Shown here: positions 16,023 through 24,317 of the stretch, one piece after another | Numbering within the stretch: position 1 is the stretch's first letter | Layout of the letters: each line of letters begins with the position of its first letter | Source: CAYMST01 sp964393115 | GTDB taxonomy: Bacteria > Bacteroidota > Bacteroidia > Cytophagales > Cyclobacteriaceae | DNA length: 41,886 bases | Direction of reading: 5' to 3' | Assembly: GCA_964393115.1 (NCBI GenBank) | Contig: CAYMST010000009.1 | Span: forward strand, 1-41,886 | Made by a program: the position numbers and the translations under genes | Notes under the pieces: generated by a model | Told to the model about the DNA's origin: nothing | What the model saw: the letters and a program-made list of their open reading frames with translations, nothing else | The model's database searches: none

Positions 16023-16724
16023 TTAATTGCCAGACTCAATATCTAATAACTCCACTTCGAATATCAAAGTTGAATATCCTGGTATACGACCGTTTCCTTG
16101 AGGACCATATGCTAAGTCATAAGGTATGGTAAACTTATATTTATCTCCTATAGACATTAATTGCAGACCTTCGGTCCACCCGCGTATAACGCCTTGAAGT
16201 GAGAAAGAAATAGGCTCACCTCTATCAACAGAGCTATCGAATACAGTACCGTCAGTTAATGTTCCGTGGTAGTGTACTTTAACTTTATCCTGCGCAGTTG
16301 GCTTTGCCCCTCCAGTACCTTCTGAAATGACTTCATACTGTAGACCACTATCGGTTGTGGTGACTCCTTCTTTCTTGGCGTTTTCGTCTAGGAAAGCTTG
16401 ACCAGCCTCTTTGGACTTAGCACTCTTAGCCTCAGCAAACTTGCGCATGCCTTCATTCAGAATTTGCGTAGTCTCCTCAAAAGGAATCTTTGAATCGTCG
16501 TTTTTGAAATCGATAATGGCCTGTGCAAATGCGTCTGCATCAATATTTTCAAAACCACCATTTTTTACACTATTAGCTACATTAATCGCTAAAGCATAAC
16601 TCATCTTTTGATTTTCGTCTTCTAGATTCACTGTTTTTTGCGTTGGTGTTGTTCCTTGATTACAAGAAGTCATAATAAGTGTAGGCAATATAATTGCCAA
16701 TAATAATTTTATTTTTTGATTCAT
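16023..16724 (-). CDS. FKBP-type peptidyl-prolyl isomerase lipoprotein
   Basis: 233 aa. The signal peptide has lipobox IMTSC (Cys ~21). An N-terminal helical dimerisation segment (~35-115, with MSYALAINVANSVK and FLDENAKKEGV) is of the FkpA/Mip type, and a C-terminal FKBP domain (~120-230) contains VKVHYHGTLTDGTVFDSS, VIRGWTEGLQLMSIGDKYKFTIPYDLAYG and STLIFEVELLDI. The catalytic-pocket aromatic and Asp residues (Tyr, Asp in FDSS, Trp, Tyr in AYG) are present, so it is probably active. It should help fold envelope proteins. Its 5' leader can form alternative stems (16739-16787). Confidence 0.95.
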   Translation of the reverse strand: MNQKIKLLLAIILPTLIMTSCNQGTTPTQKTVNLEDENQKMSYALAINVANSVKNGGFENIDADAFAQAIIDFKNDDSKIPFEETTQILNEGMRKFAEAKSAKSKEAGQAFLDENAKKEGVTTTDSGLQYEVISEGTGGAKPTAQDKVKVHYHGTLTDGTVFDSSVDRGEPISFSLQGVIRGWTEGLQLMSIGDKYKFTIPYDLAYGPQGNGRIPGYSTLIFEVELLDIESGN

Positions 16725-16738
16725 AATTGGAATTATTA

Positions 16739-16787
16739 AGTAACGAAAGTAGAGTAATTTGTTGGAAAGGTCCCTTTTCGTTACTCT
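16739..16787 (-). promoter_or_regulatory. inverted repeats with overlapping arms in the guaB-FKBP gap
   Basis: AGTAACGAAA (16739-16748) pairs with TTTCGTTACT (16776-16785) over 10 bp. AGAGTAA (16751-16757) pairs with TTACTCT (16781-16787) over 7 bp. The right-hand arms overlap, so the two stems are mutually exclusive. On the minus strand this is downstream of guaB and upstream of the FKBP start at 16724. It could be the guaB 3' end or a regulatory leader; there is no adjoining T-run. Confidence 0.4.
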
Positions 16788-16807
16788 ATTATTATTGATT
16801 TTTAACT

Positions 16808-18280
16808 TTATTTTCGAGAATAATTCGGTGCCTCTCGTGTTATATGAATATCATGTGGGTGGCTTTCCAAAATCCCTGAGTTTGTGATTTTTACGAATTT
16901 CGCCTCTTTCAGTTTTTCAACTGATGACGCACCACAATAACCCATCGTTGCCCGTAACCCGCCAACTAACTGATATAGGACTTCTGACACCAACCCTTTG
17001 AACGGAACTCTTCCTACAATTCCTTCTGGCACTAATTTTTTGATGTCATCTTCAGCGTCTTGAAAGTACCGATCCTTAGAGCCCTCTTCCATCGCTTCCA
17101 CTGACCCCATTCCACGGTAGGTTTTAAACTTCCTTCCTTCGTATAATATTACCTCTCCTGGAGCCTCTTCGGTTCCAGCGAGCATAGAACCAATCATCAC
17201 ACTACTGGCACCACCTGCGATAGCTTTAGATACATCTCCAGAAAAACGAATACCACCATCTGCAATAATCGGAACACCAGACCCACTTATCGCTTTCGCA
17301 CTTTCATAGACAGCAGAAAGTTGCGGCATCCCAACTCCGGCAACCACTCTCGTTGTACAAATACTTCCAGGACCGACTCCCACTTTGATAGCGTCTGCCC
17401 CTGCATCTACAAGTGCTTTTGCAGCATCACCCGTTGCTATATTACCGACTACTAGTTGTAAATCCTGAAATTGCTTTTTTACTTCTCTTGCCGCGTCGAT
17501 TACTCCTTTAGAATGGCCGTGCGCTGTATCAATACTCACTACATCCACTCCTGCGTTAATCAAGAGCTCTATTCTTTCCATCATATCACCAGTAACCCCA
17601 ACGGCAGCTCCAACACGAAGTCTACCAAATTGGTCCTTACAAGCATTAGGACGATCTTTATTTTTCAAAATATCTTTGTAAGTGATGAGCCCGGTAAGCT
17701 TAAACTCCTTATCAACGATTGGTAGCTTTTCAATTTTATGCTGCTGTAAAATTCCTTCCGCCTCCTCGAGAGTGACTCCTGGTCCCGCTGTAACCAAATT
17801 GTCTTTGGTCATGATTTCGGAAACTGGCTTTGAATTTCTTTTTTGAAATCTTAAATCTCTATTGGTGATAATCCCTATTAGTTTTTTCTCATTATCCACA
17901 ACAGGAATACCTCCAATTTTATACTCACGCATGATTTCAAGTGCATCTCCTGCAGTGGAATCGATGTTGAGCGTAACAGGATCCAAGATCATTCCGCTCT
18001 GAGACCTTTTTACTTTTCTAACCTGCTCTGCTTGACGCTCCTTGGTCATATTCTTATGCACAAAACCGAGCCCCCCATCAAGAGCCATGGAAATAGCAAG
18101 TTTCGACTCAGTTACCGTATCCATCGCTGCTGATACATATGGTATGTTAAGTCGTATACCTCGTGTTAATTGCGTGGAAGTGTCAACGTCTCTAGGAAGA
18201 ATTTCGGAGTATGCAGGAAGCAACAACACATCATCATATGTAAGTGCTTCAAAGAGAAATTTGGAATTATCCAGACTCAT
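16808..18280 (-). CDS. guaB: inosine-5'-monophosphate dehydrogenase
   Basis: 490 aa, oxidising IMP to XMP with NAD, the committed step to GMP. The ATG at 18280 (MSLDNSKFLFEALTYDDVLL) is chosen over a TTG at 18289. The (beta/alpha)8 barrel is interrupted by two CBS domains (~95-210; IGGIPVVDNEKKLIGIITNRDL and IEKLPIVDKEFKLTGLITYKDI), the allosteric nucleotide-binding Bateman module. Catalytic Cys lies in GPGSICTTRVVAGVG (~305). The flap has the YRGMGSVEAM phosphate-binding motif and GRVPFKG. Complete, normal length. The next gene downstream is the FKBP lipoprotein; ndk lies upstream on the same strand. Confidence 0.97.
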   Translation of the reverse strand: MSLDNSKFLFEALTYDDVLLLPAYSEILPRDVDTSTQLTRGIRLNIPYVSAAMDTVTESKLAISMALDGGLGFVHKNMTKERQAEQVRKVKRSQSGMILDPVTLNIDSTAGDALEIMREYKIGGIPVVDNEKKLIGIITNRDLRFQKRNSKPVSEIMTKDNLVTAGPGVTLEEAEGILQQHKIEKLPIVDKEFKLTGLITYKDILKNKDRPNACKDQFGRLRVGAAVGVTGDMMERIELLINAGVDVVSIDTAHGHSKGVIDAAREVKKQFQDLQLVVGNIATGDAAKALVDAGADAIKVGVGPGSICTTRVVAGVGMPQLSAVYESAKAISGSGVPIIADGGIRFSGDVSKAIAGGASSVMIGSMLAGTEEAPGEVILYEGRKFKTYRGMGSVEAMEEGSKDRYFQDAEDDIKKLVPEGIVGRVPFKGLVSEVLYQLVGGLRATMGYCGASSVEKLKEAKFVKITNSGILESHPHDIHITREAPNYSRK

Positions 18281-18312
18281 GGCAAACAATTTAAGTGGGA
18301 TTATTTGCCGCG

Positions 18313-18320
18313 CAAAGCTA
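18313..18320 (-). promoter_or_regulatory. guaB -7 element
   Basis: On the minus strand TAGCTTTG matches TAnnTTTG exactly, 32 bp before the chosen guaB ATG. No clear -33 TTTG is seen at 18-21 bp. It would give a leader of about 25-30 nt. Confidence 0.45.
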
Positions 18321-18464
18321 TGGATATTGCATCACAATAAAAACAATATCTGCCAAGTTGAACCCTATTGATAGAAATTGATCGGTATTTTGATGATTTC
18401 GCTGAAGGCAAACTAAACCTACCGTACAGTTTAAGCCAAATCAGTTAGCGATATACAAATCGTA

Positions 18465-18490
18465 TTTCCCCTCACCGTTGAGAGGGGAAA
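18465..18490 (-). terminator. hairpin downstream of ndk
   Basis: TTTCCCCTC (18465-18473) and GAGGGGAAA (18482-18490) form a 9-bp GC-rich stem with an 8-base loop, 11 bp after the ndk stop at 18502. There is no T-run, so termination strength is uncertain, but the position fits. Confidence 0.6.
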
Positions 18491-18501
18491 ATACAGTCAT
18501 T

Positions 18502-18921
18502 TTAGTGTCTTTCTAAATTCGAGAAGAAAAAGGCCGACTCTATTTGAGCATTGTCATCGGAATCAGAACCATGCACAGAGTTTCTCTGGAGGTCTACCGC
18601 ATAACGTTTTCTTACAGTTCCTTCTGCGGCTTCAGCAGGATTTGTTTTTCCAATTAATGTTCTAAAGTCTTCAACGGCATTGTCTTTTTCCAAAATCATC
18701 GGAACAATTTTCCCAGAGGACATGAATTCACATAAATCATTATAAAAAGGCCTTTCCTTATGCACAGCGTAAAACTGCCCAGCTTTTTCTTTAGATAGGT
18801 GAACCATTTTCATAGCCTTAACTGTGAAACCCGCCTCTTGGATCATTTTAATGATAGCGCCTTCCAGATTCCGTTCTGTGGCATCTGGCTTAATCATGGT
18901 GAAAGTACTATTACCAGCCAT
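18502..18921 (-). CDS. ndk: nucleoside diphosphate kinase
   Basis: A 139-aa enzyme balancing NDP and NTP pools by a phospho-histidine intermediate. MAGNSTFTMIKPDA is the standard N-terminus, with the nucleotide-binding Lys in MIKPDA. The catalytic His is in RNSVHGSDS (~residue 116), and RPFYNDLCEFMSSG and GKTNPAEAAEGTVRKRYA are conserved. Length and start are normal. It is divergent from nrnA (137-bp gap), and its TAnnTTTG element lies at 18939-18946. Confidence 0.97.
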   Translation of the reverse strand: MAGNSTFTMIKPDATERNLEGAIIKMIQEAGFTVKAMKMVHLSKEKAGQFYAVHKERPFYNDLCEFMSSGKIVPMILEKDNAVEDFRTLIGKTNPAEAAEGTVRKRYAVDLQRNSVHGSDSDDNAQIESAFFFSNLERH

Positions 18922-18938
18922 TTAGTTTAATTTTTGTT

Positions 18939-18946
18939 CAAATTTA
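18939..18946 (-). promoter_or_regulatory. ndk -7 element
   Basis: Minus-strand TAAATTTG, an exact TAnnTTTG match, 17 bp upstream of the ndk ATG. No convincing -33 partner. It would give a very short leader. Confidence 0.45.
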
Positions 18947-19058
18947 GGTCGTCAAATCCTGATAAACTTCATGCTCCAAACAAATTTTCTACTTTGGTAT
19001 TTGTGGTTTTTATGATCATTTTTGCGTCTTGATCAAATTGGTAATAGCCAATTTCATT

Positions 19059-20093
19059 ATGCAGGATCTCGAATCTTTTAAGGAATTACTCAGTAAGCCC
19101 CGCAGGATTGTTATTACAACTCATCCTAAACCAGATGCCGACGCACTCGGTTCATCTTTGGGTTTGGCCAATTATCTATTGAAAAAAGGTAATCAAGTAG
19201 CGGTTATTAGCCCTACTGATTATCCCGATTTTCTGAAGTGGATGAAGGGAGATAGCCATGTGGTCGTCTACGAAGGTGAGCAGAACGTAGAAAAGGCAAA
19301 CTATCTTGTCGAGAATGCGGATATAATCTTTTGTTTAGATTTTTCGCAGTTATCAAGAATAGAAAAGCTGGGTGAAAAAGTACGAGAGTCAGAAGCTACT
19401 AAAGTGACGATCGATCATCACCTAAACCCCGAAGATTTTTCAAATTTTCTCTTTTGGTCAACAAAAGCAGCTGCTACATGTGAATTGGTTTACGAGCTGA
19501 TAGACAGGCTCGGAGACAAAGATGTCATCGACAAAGACATCGCAGAGTGTTTGTACGCCGGAATCATGACCGATACTGGATCATTTAAGCACCCGAATAC
19601 CACATCTAAGGTTCACCTTACCATTGCAGAATTGATCGGCTTAGGCGCTGATATAAGTAAAGTTAGCAAACTTATATACGATAACAATTCACTGAATCGA
19701 TTGCGCTTTATTGGTTTTGCGCTGTCGGAAAAGTTGGTAGTTCTTGAAAACCTCCATGTTGCTTATTTTGCTATAAGTAAGGATGATCTATCGAATTTTT
19801 CGAGCAAAACAGGTGATACAGAGGGTCTAGTCAACTATGGATTATCCATAAAGGGAATCGTTATGGCGGTCACCATTATTGAAAGAGAAGATAAGGTAAA
19901 ACTTTCTTTTAGGTCCGTAGGCGACTTCCCTGTCAATGAGTTTGCTATGAAGCACTTCAATGGAGGTGGTCATAAAAATGCTTCGGGAGGAATATCAGAT
20001 AAGAATTTTGAAGAAACGATCGTTTACTTTAATGAAGTAATTCAACAATACAAAGATCAACTTACAAGTAATAATATCTTCGCAAATGAATAA
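19059..20093 (+). CDS. nrnA: DHH-family phosphoesterase, NrnA-type oligoribonuclease / pAp phosphatase
   Basis: 344 aa from the ATG at 19059 (MQDLESFKELLSKPRR); an upstream TTG reading adds ten unlikely residues. DHH-domain motifs are TTHPKPDADALGSSLG (Asp metal ligands), FCLDFSQ, TIDHHLNPED (the DHH signature, ~117) and GIMTDTGSF. The C-terminal DHHA1 substrate domain ends in NGGGHKNASGG. Such proteins degrade 2-5 nt RNA fragments and dephosphorylate 3'-phosphoadenosine 5'-phosphate. It is the first gene of a long plus-strand operon; its stop overlaps the region before the next start. Confidence 0.92.
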   Translation: MQDLESFKELLSKPRRIVITTHPKPDADALGSSLGLANYLLKKGNQVAVISPTDYPDFLKWMKGDSHVVVYEGEQNVEKANYLVENADIIFCLDFSQLSRIEKLGEKVRESEATKVTIDHHLNPEDFSNFLFWSTKAAATCELVYELIDRLGDKDVIDKDIAECLYAGIMTDTGSFKHPNTTSKVHLTIAELIGLGADISKVSKLIYDNNSLNRLRFIGFALSEKLVVLENLHVAYFAISKDDLSNFSSKTGDTEGLVNYGLSIKGIVMAVTIIEREDKVKLSFRSVGDFPVNEFAMKHFNGGGHKNASGGISDKNFEETIVYFNEVIQQYKDQLTSNNIFANE

Positions 20094-20115
20094 CCGTTCT
20101 CTCGGGAGTTTTTAT

Positions 20116-20790
20116 ATGACCAAATGGCTGGGTATCTTATCGTTAAGCGCCATTTTGATGAGTTCGTGTGATCAAAATGATGATCAAATCTCCCCTATTC
20201 CGCTATATGATATTAATGAATTTGTGGCCCGAGATTCTACACTCATATATGACTTCCTGGCAACAGAGCCTTTTGAGTATTTAGATTCTTCTTACATACG
20301 ACGATTTGAATATGTCAGGGATTTTAACACTGGTGATACAATTCGTGTTAATATTTTTGATGAATCACACGTTTTTATATTAGACTCTGGAACAGGTAGA
20401 GAGGCTTCCTTTGGTGATATCGTTTCAATAGACTATACACTCTATCAGTTCAATTATGACTCCACTACTGAATCAAGTTCTATAAAATTTGATACAGCCA
20501 TTCAGTCAACAATAGAGAGCGTACTAACCATCGATGATACTGCAAGTGTCTCCACAGAGTTACATATTCCAATAGGTTTTGATTATCAGGCTGATGCTAG
20601 TTCACTTATGGGATCCTTCATACCGTCTTTCTCTCGTGCGGTCACTAGGATAATTGGTTTGACCAGAGAAGGTTCAGTATCAAGAATAATTATACCTTCA
20701 CACGAAGGTTTTAGGAACCAAAATAGGCAAGGAGTGCCCCCCAACTCTATCCTCGTTTTTGATATTTTCTACAGAAAGATCCATACCTGA
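20116..20790 (+). CDS. FKBP-like lipoprotein, probably catalytically degenerate
   Basis: 224 aa from the ATG at 20116, which gives a clean lipoprotein signal (MTKWLGILSLSAILMSSC, Cys 18). An in-frame ATG at 20086 overlapping the nrnA stop is the alternative. The C-terminal part resembles an FKBP fold (FGDIVSIDYTLYQFNYD near the middle, ending VPPNSILVFDIFYRKI), but the usual DGTVFDSS and aromatic pocket residues are not recognisable and an insertion rich in Ser/Thr/Asp lies between. It may be a folding factor without isomerase activity, somewhat like GldI-type lipoproteins. Tightly placed between nrnA and rdgB, 1 bp from the latter. Confidence 0.7.
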   Translation: MTKWLGILSLSAILMSSCDQNDDQISPIPLYDINEFVARDSTLIYDFLATEPFEYLDSSYIRRFEYVRDFNTGDTIRVNIFDESHVFILDSGTGREASFGDIVSIDYTLYQFNYDSTTESSSIKFDTAIQSTIESVLTIDDTASVSTELHIPIGFDYQADASSLMGSFIPSFSRAVTRIIGLTREGSVSRIIIPSHEGFRNQNRQGVPPNSILVFDIFYRKIHT

Positions 20791-20791
20791 C

Positions 20792-21376
20792 ATGAAAATT
20801 TGTTTTGCTACCAATAATGCAAACAAGCTTCGAGAAATTCGTGAAATTCTTCCCAGTCAATTTGAAATAGTTGGCTTAAAAGATATTGGGTGCCTGGAAG
20901 ACATCCCTGAAACAAGTACAACAATAGAAGGTAACAGTATTTTGAAAGCTAACTATGTCTTTGAAAACTATGGCATAGCTTGCTTTGCAGATGATTCTGG
21001 TTTAGAAATTGATGCGCTAAACGGTGCACCTGGAGTACTTTCAGCAAGGTACGCAGGCCCACAACGAAGCAATAAAGACAATATTGACTTAGTTCTTAGC
21101 AACTTATCCTCCTCAAATAATCGAGATGCTCGATTCAAAACAGTCATTACCTATAAAAGTTCCGATAGTGAAATTCAGTTTGAAGGGATCATCGATGGAG
21201 AGATCACAGACGATATATTTGGTGAAGGTGGTTTCGGTTATGACCCCATTTTTAGACCTAAGGGTTACAACAAAACATTTGCTGAAATGGGGGCTGCACA
21301 AAAAAACAAAATTTCTCATCGCGGAATTGCGGTACGAAAATTGCATCGGTTTTTACTTGAGTTAAGATCCGAATAA
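20792..21376 (+). CDS. rdgB: non-canonical purine NTP pyrophosphatase (XTP/dITP diphosphatase)
   Basis: A 194-aa HAM1/RdgB enzyme that hydrolyses ITP, dITP and XTP to monophosphates, preventing misincorporation. The ATG at 20792 gives the family start MKICFATNNANKLREI. Other signatures are FADDSGLEIDALNGAPGVLSARYAG (catalytic Asp), FGYDPIFRPKGY and FAEMGAAQKNKISHRGIA. The length is typical. It starts one base after the stop of the lipoprotein gene, and udk begins two bases after its own stop, so they are co-transcribed. Confidence 0.97.
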   Translation: MKICFATNNANKLREIREILPSQFEIVGLKDIGCLEDIPETSTTIEGNSILKANYVFENYGIACFADDSGLEIDALNGAPGVLSARYAGPQRSNKDNIDLVLSNLSSSNNRDARFKTVITYKSSDSEIQFEGIIDGEITDDIFGEGGFGYDPIFRPKGYNKTFAEMGAAQKNKISHRGIAVRKLHRFLLELRSE

Positions 21377-21378
21377 TA

Positions 21379-21999
21379 TTGAAGCAAAAACCTTATGTGG
21401 TTGGTATTACGGGAGGTAGTGGCTCTGGAAAGAGCTTTCTTCTTAAGCAATTAACTGATAACCTGTCGGGCATCAAGTTTTCTGTGCTCACACAGGATAA
21501 TTATTATTTACCACGAGAGGAACAGCCAATAGACCAAAACGGGCATCAAAATTTTGATTTGCCACAATCCATAGATCATGCCGCTTTCAAAAGTGATTTT
21601 GAAAACCTTTTGAACCGGAAGGAGGTAAAAAGAACCGAATATGTCTATAACAATCCAAATGCTACTCCACGTGAACTCGTCACTTCACCAAGCGACTTAA
21701 TAATTATAGAAGGAATTTTTGCATTTCATGAACCTTCGGTATTTAGCAAAATCGACTTGAAAGTATTTGTGAACACCTCCAGTTATTTAATGCTAAAAAG
21801 AAGGCTGATTAGAGATGAGCATAGAGGCTATGGAGCAGAAGATGTCTTATATCGATTCGAAAACCATGTTATGCCTTCATTTCGTAAATATATTAAGGTT
21901 TATCGCGAAAAATGTGATATAATTGTACCTAATAAAGATAAAATTGAAACTGCCGTTGAAGTTTTGTCTAATCAGGTAAAAATGAAGCTATTTAAATAG
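21379..21999 (+). CDS. udk: uridine kinase
   Basis: A 206-aa P-loop kinase phosphorylating uridine and cytidine for pyrimidine salvage. The Walker A is GITGGSGSGKS within the first 20 residues, followed by LTQDNYYLP (catalytic-base Asp region), NFDLPQSID and IIIEGIFAF. The start is a TTG at 21379, two bases after the rdgB stop: no ATG lies between the rdgB stop and the P-loop, so a TTG start is required. The lid region RRLIRDEHRGYGAEDV is present. Complete, normal length. Confidence 0.93.
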   Translation: MKQKPYVVGITGGSGSGKSFLLKQLTDNLSGIKFSVLTQDNYYLPREEQPIDQNGHQNFDLPQSIDHAAFKSDFENLLNRKEVKRTEYVYNNPNATPRELVTSPSDLIIIEGIFAFHEPSVFSKIDLKVFVNTSSYLMLKRRLIRDEHRGYGAEDVLYRFENHVMPSFRKYIKVYREKCDIIVPNKDKIETAVEVLSNQVKMKLFK

Positions 22000-22093
22000 T
22001 GGGTCATATTGCCGTTATCTAATAGAACTACGACGATAAACGGATGATTAAGGAGTCTTATTGAAGTTTATTGATTCAAAACTTTACAATGCC

Positions 22094-22480
22094 ATGAAAG
22101 TGTTTTTATGTATTTCAGCAATTTGGTTATCTAGCCACTATCTAATCGCCCAAACTGGAAGCGTTCAAAACGTTAAGGAAGCTTTAAGAGCAGGTAGTTC
22201 ACGCGAGCTCGTCCAATTTTGTAATAAAATGGTAGAAATAAACATAGATGGCGACGTAGCCAACTATGATTCTCATCAGGCTGAAAACGTGTTAAAGCAG
22301 TTTTTCAGCAAATATCCAGCTAAATCGTTCAGTTACCTTCACGAAGGATCCTCTAGGGAAGGGCTAAAATATGCCATTGGAGAATATACACATTACAAGG
22401 GAACTCATAGAGCATATATACTTTTTAAGCGGGTAGGATCGAACTATCTTGTTGATACCATTAAACTTACCTTAGAATAA
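22094..22480 (+). CDS. DUF4783-type secreted protein
   Basis: 128 aa from ATG 22094, with a signal peptide ending SSHYLIAQ; a TTG at 22061 would add a hydrophilic extension and is rejected. The mature part is a small alpha+beta, NTF2-like layout: VKEALRAGSSRELVQFCNKMVEINIDG, then AENVLKQFFSKYP, then beta strands with SFSYLHEGSS and KYAIGEYTH. That matches my recollection of DUF4783 proteins, which often sit near nadC in Bacteroidota. Function unknown; exported. Gap from udk is 94 bp. Confidence 0.75.
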   Translation: MKVFLCISAIWLSSHYLIAQTGSVQNVKEALRAGSSRELVQFCNKMVEINIDGDVANYDSHQAENVLKQFFSKYPAKSFSYLHEGSSREGLKYAIGEYTHYKGTHRAYILFKRVGSNYLVDTIKLTLE

Positions 22481-22494
22481 AGCACAATATTTTC

Positions 22495-22502
22495 TAGTTT
22501 TG
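22495..22502 (+). promoter_or_regulatory. nadC-proximal -7 element
   Basis: TAGTTTTG, an exact TAnnTTTG match, ends 5 bases before the nadC GTG. If active it would produce a leaderless or nearly leaderless nadC mRNA inside the operon. No clear -33 element. Confidence 0.4.
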
Positions 22503-22507
22503 CGGCC

Positions 22508-23383
22508 GTGAAGCCAGAATATGCCGCAGATACCGTACTCGAAGAGTTAATTAAGAGATCGATAGAAGAAGATGTTTCTTCAGGAGATCATACATCACTA
22601 GCGCTTGTACCAAGCCATATAAATCAGGATGCCGTAGTAGTAGCAAAAGATTCTGGTATACTCGCCGGGATAGAGGTTTGCTTGAAGGTATTTAGCCTTT
22701 TTGATCCGACTGTCAACGTCGCCGTGTTAAAAATGGATGGAGATGTAGTGGAGTCTGGAGATGTTGTAGTAGCCATAAGTGGCAATGCCCGTTCTATTCT
22801 TACCATGGAAAGGTTAGTGCTCAACTGCATGCAACGTATGAGCGGAATAGCAACAAAGGTAAGCCGTCTAAATAAGTTGCTAGAAGGCACTAAGGCCAAG
22901 CTTTTGGACACTAGAAAAACTACTCCTGGTTTCAGAGTGCTGGAAAAATGGGCTGTCCGAATTGGCGGTGGTCAAAATCATCGATACGGACTATTCGATA
23001 TGATCATGATCAAAGATAACCATATCGAATATGCTGGTGGCATTGGCCCAGCACTAGACAGTGTGAGAAACTATCTGGCAAAATCGGATCTTGATCTGAG
23101 GATCGAAATCGAAACTACAAATATCGATCAGGTAAAAGAAGTATTGGATTGGGGAAAGGTAGATGTGATCATGCTGGACAATATGACCTGTGCGGAAATG
23201 ACCAAATGTGTGCAACTCATAAATGGTGCTTGTCAGGTCGAGGCATCAGGTAACATCACAGAACATAACATCGCCGAAGTTGCTCAAACAGGCGTTGATT
23301 TTATATCGATGGGTGCGTTAACGCACTCCTACAAAAGTTTGGACTTGAGTTTAAAAGCAATAAGTAATGATAATAAGGACTAA
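22508..23383 (+). CDS. nadC: nicotinate-nucleotide pyrophosphorylase (quinolinate phosphoribosyltransferase)
   Basis: 291 aa, converting quinolinate and PRPP to nicotinate mononucleotide in de novo NAD synthesis. Motifs: EEDVSSGDHTSLA, ERLVLNCMQRMSGIAT, LLDTRKTTPGFRVLEKWAVRIGGGQNHRYGLFDMIMIKDNHI (the Arg/Lys/His active-site block) and VDVIMLDNM, ending with VEASGNITEHNIAEVAQTGVDFISMG. The start is GTG at 22508; no in-frame ATG precedes the conserved ELIKRSIEEDV. The 3' end overlaps the next gene by 17 bp. nadA and nadB are not in the window. Confidence 0.96.
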   Translation: MKPEYAADTVLEELIKRSIEEDVSSGDHTSLALVPSHINQDAVVVAKDSGILAGIEVCLKVFSLFDPTVNVAVLKMDGDVVESGDVVVAISGNARSILTMERLVLNCMQRMSGIATKVSRLNKLLEGTKAKLLDTRKTTPGFRVLEKWAVRIGGGQNHRYGLFDMIMIKDNHIEYAGGIGPALDSVRNYLAKSDLDLRIEIETTNIDQVKEVLDWGKVDVIMLDNMTCAEMTKCVQLINGACQVEASGNITEHNIAEVAQTGVDFISMGALTHSYKSLDLSLKAISNDNKD

Positions 23384-23840
23384 GAAGTATCAATTAGCTA
23401 CAAATACCTACATAAAAATTGGGTTCTCAAATGTGCTTAGAGAACAGTGGTGGGTGTTTATCATTTATTTAGCTATTTGTGCTGGCTATTTTTTGATTCC
23501 CAACTGGTGGTGGGTTATAGGAGCTAGTATAGCTTTAGTGTTATACATTCTATTTTGGCTCATACAATTTGCTGGGGTTACTCAGTTAGAGCAAAGTAAA
23601 TTCATGTTTGAAAAGCTATCGTACGAGCTATCAAGTCAGCAAGTTTTACTTAAACTAAATGCCAAACAAGGGATGCCGTTGAAGTGGGATAATATTAAGT
23701 CCGCTAAGTCTGCAAAGGATCATTTCCTACTTCAGGTCAATAAAGCTCAATTAATTCATTTGCCTCATAAAATATTTAATTCAACGAATGAGGTGAAATT
23801 TTTCGAGACTGTTCTTAAACGAAAAGGTTATATCAAATAA
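23367..23840 (+). CDS. YcxB-like membrane protein
   Basis: 157 aa. After a short basic N-terminus come two transmembrane helices (~28-46 and ~48-68, Trp-rich: EQWWVFIIYLAI and WWWVIGASIALVLYI), then a ~85-residue cytosolic domain (VTQLEQSKFMFEKLSYELSS...MPLKWDNIKSAKSAKDHFLL...IHLPHKIF). This two-helix plus PH-like layout is that of YcxB-type proteins of unknown role. The ATG at 23367 lies inside nadC, giving a 17-bp overlap and probable coupling. recX follows 12 bp later. Confidence 0.78.
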   Translation: MIIRTKKYQLATNTYIKIGFSNVLREQWWVFIIYLAICAGYFLIPNWWWVIGASIALVLYILFWLIQFAGVTQLEQSKFMFEKLSYELSSQQVLLKLNAKQGMPLKWDNIKSAKSAKDHFLLQVNKAQLIHLPHKIFNSTNEVKFFETVLKRKGYIK

Positions 23841-23852
23841 AAGGCTCTCGGC

Positions 23853-24317
23853 ATGACTGAAGCGGACGAATCCATGTTTAAAAGCGTGGTCTCGAAAGTC
23901 GCACGTTACTGTGCCTACCAAGAGAGATCTCCCAAAGAAGTTGAGGAGAAGTTAAGAAGTTTCAACCTAAGCTTCCCACGAATACAGGAAGCCATGAATT
24001 TTCTTAGAGAGGAAAATTTTTTCTCTGAAGAACGATTTTGTGAGGCGTATGCTCGAGGGAAGTTTAGGTTGAAAAAGTGGGGGAAAATCAAAATCTCTAT
24101 AGGGCTCAAAAGCCATAGCTTGGACGAGCATCAAATACAAAAAGCCTTGGAAGCTATCCCACAGAACGACTATTTAGAGACGGCCAAGTCGCTAGTTTCG
24201 AAAAAGCACGAGGCGTTGATTGATCTAGATCCGAATAAGCGGTTACAACGCCTTAAGCAATATATGTTGTCTAAAGGCTATGAATATGACATCATCAACC
24301 AAATAATTAAGTCATAG
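23853..24317 (+). CDS. recX: regulatory protein RecX
   Basis: A 154-aa all-helical protein that binds RecA filaments and modulates recombination. Family motifs YCAYQERSPKEVEEKL, FLREENFFSEERFCEAYARGKFRLKKWGKIKI and the third repeat RLKQYMLSKGYEYDII are visible, giving the three tandem three-helix repeats. Last gene of the nrnA-recX plus-strand run, with a terminator immediately after its stop. recA is not in the window. Confidence 0.92.
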   Translation: MTEADESMFKSVVSKVARYCAYQERSPKEVEEKLRSFNLSFPRIQEAMNFLREENFFSEERFCEAYARGKFRLKKWGKIKISIGLKSHSLDEHQIQKALEAIPQNDYLETAKSLVSKKHEALIDLDPNKRLQRLKQYMLSKGYEYDIINQIIKS

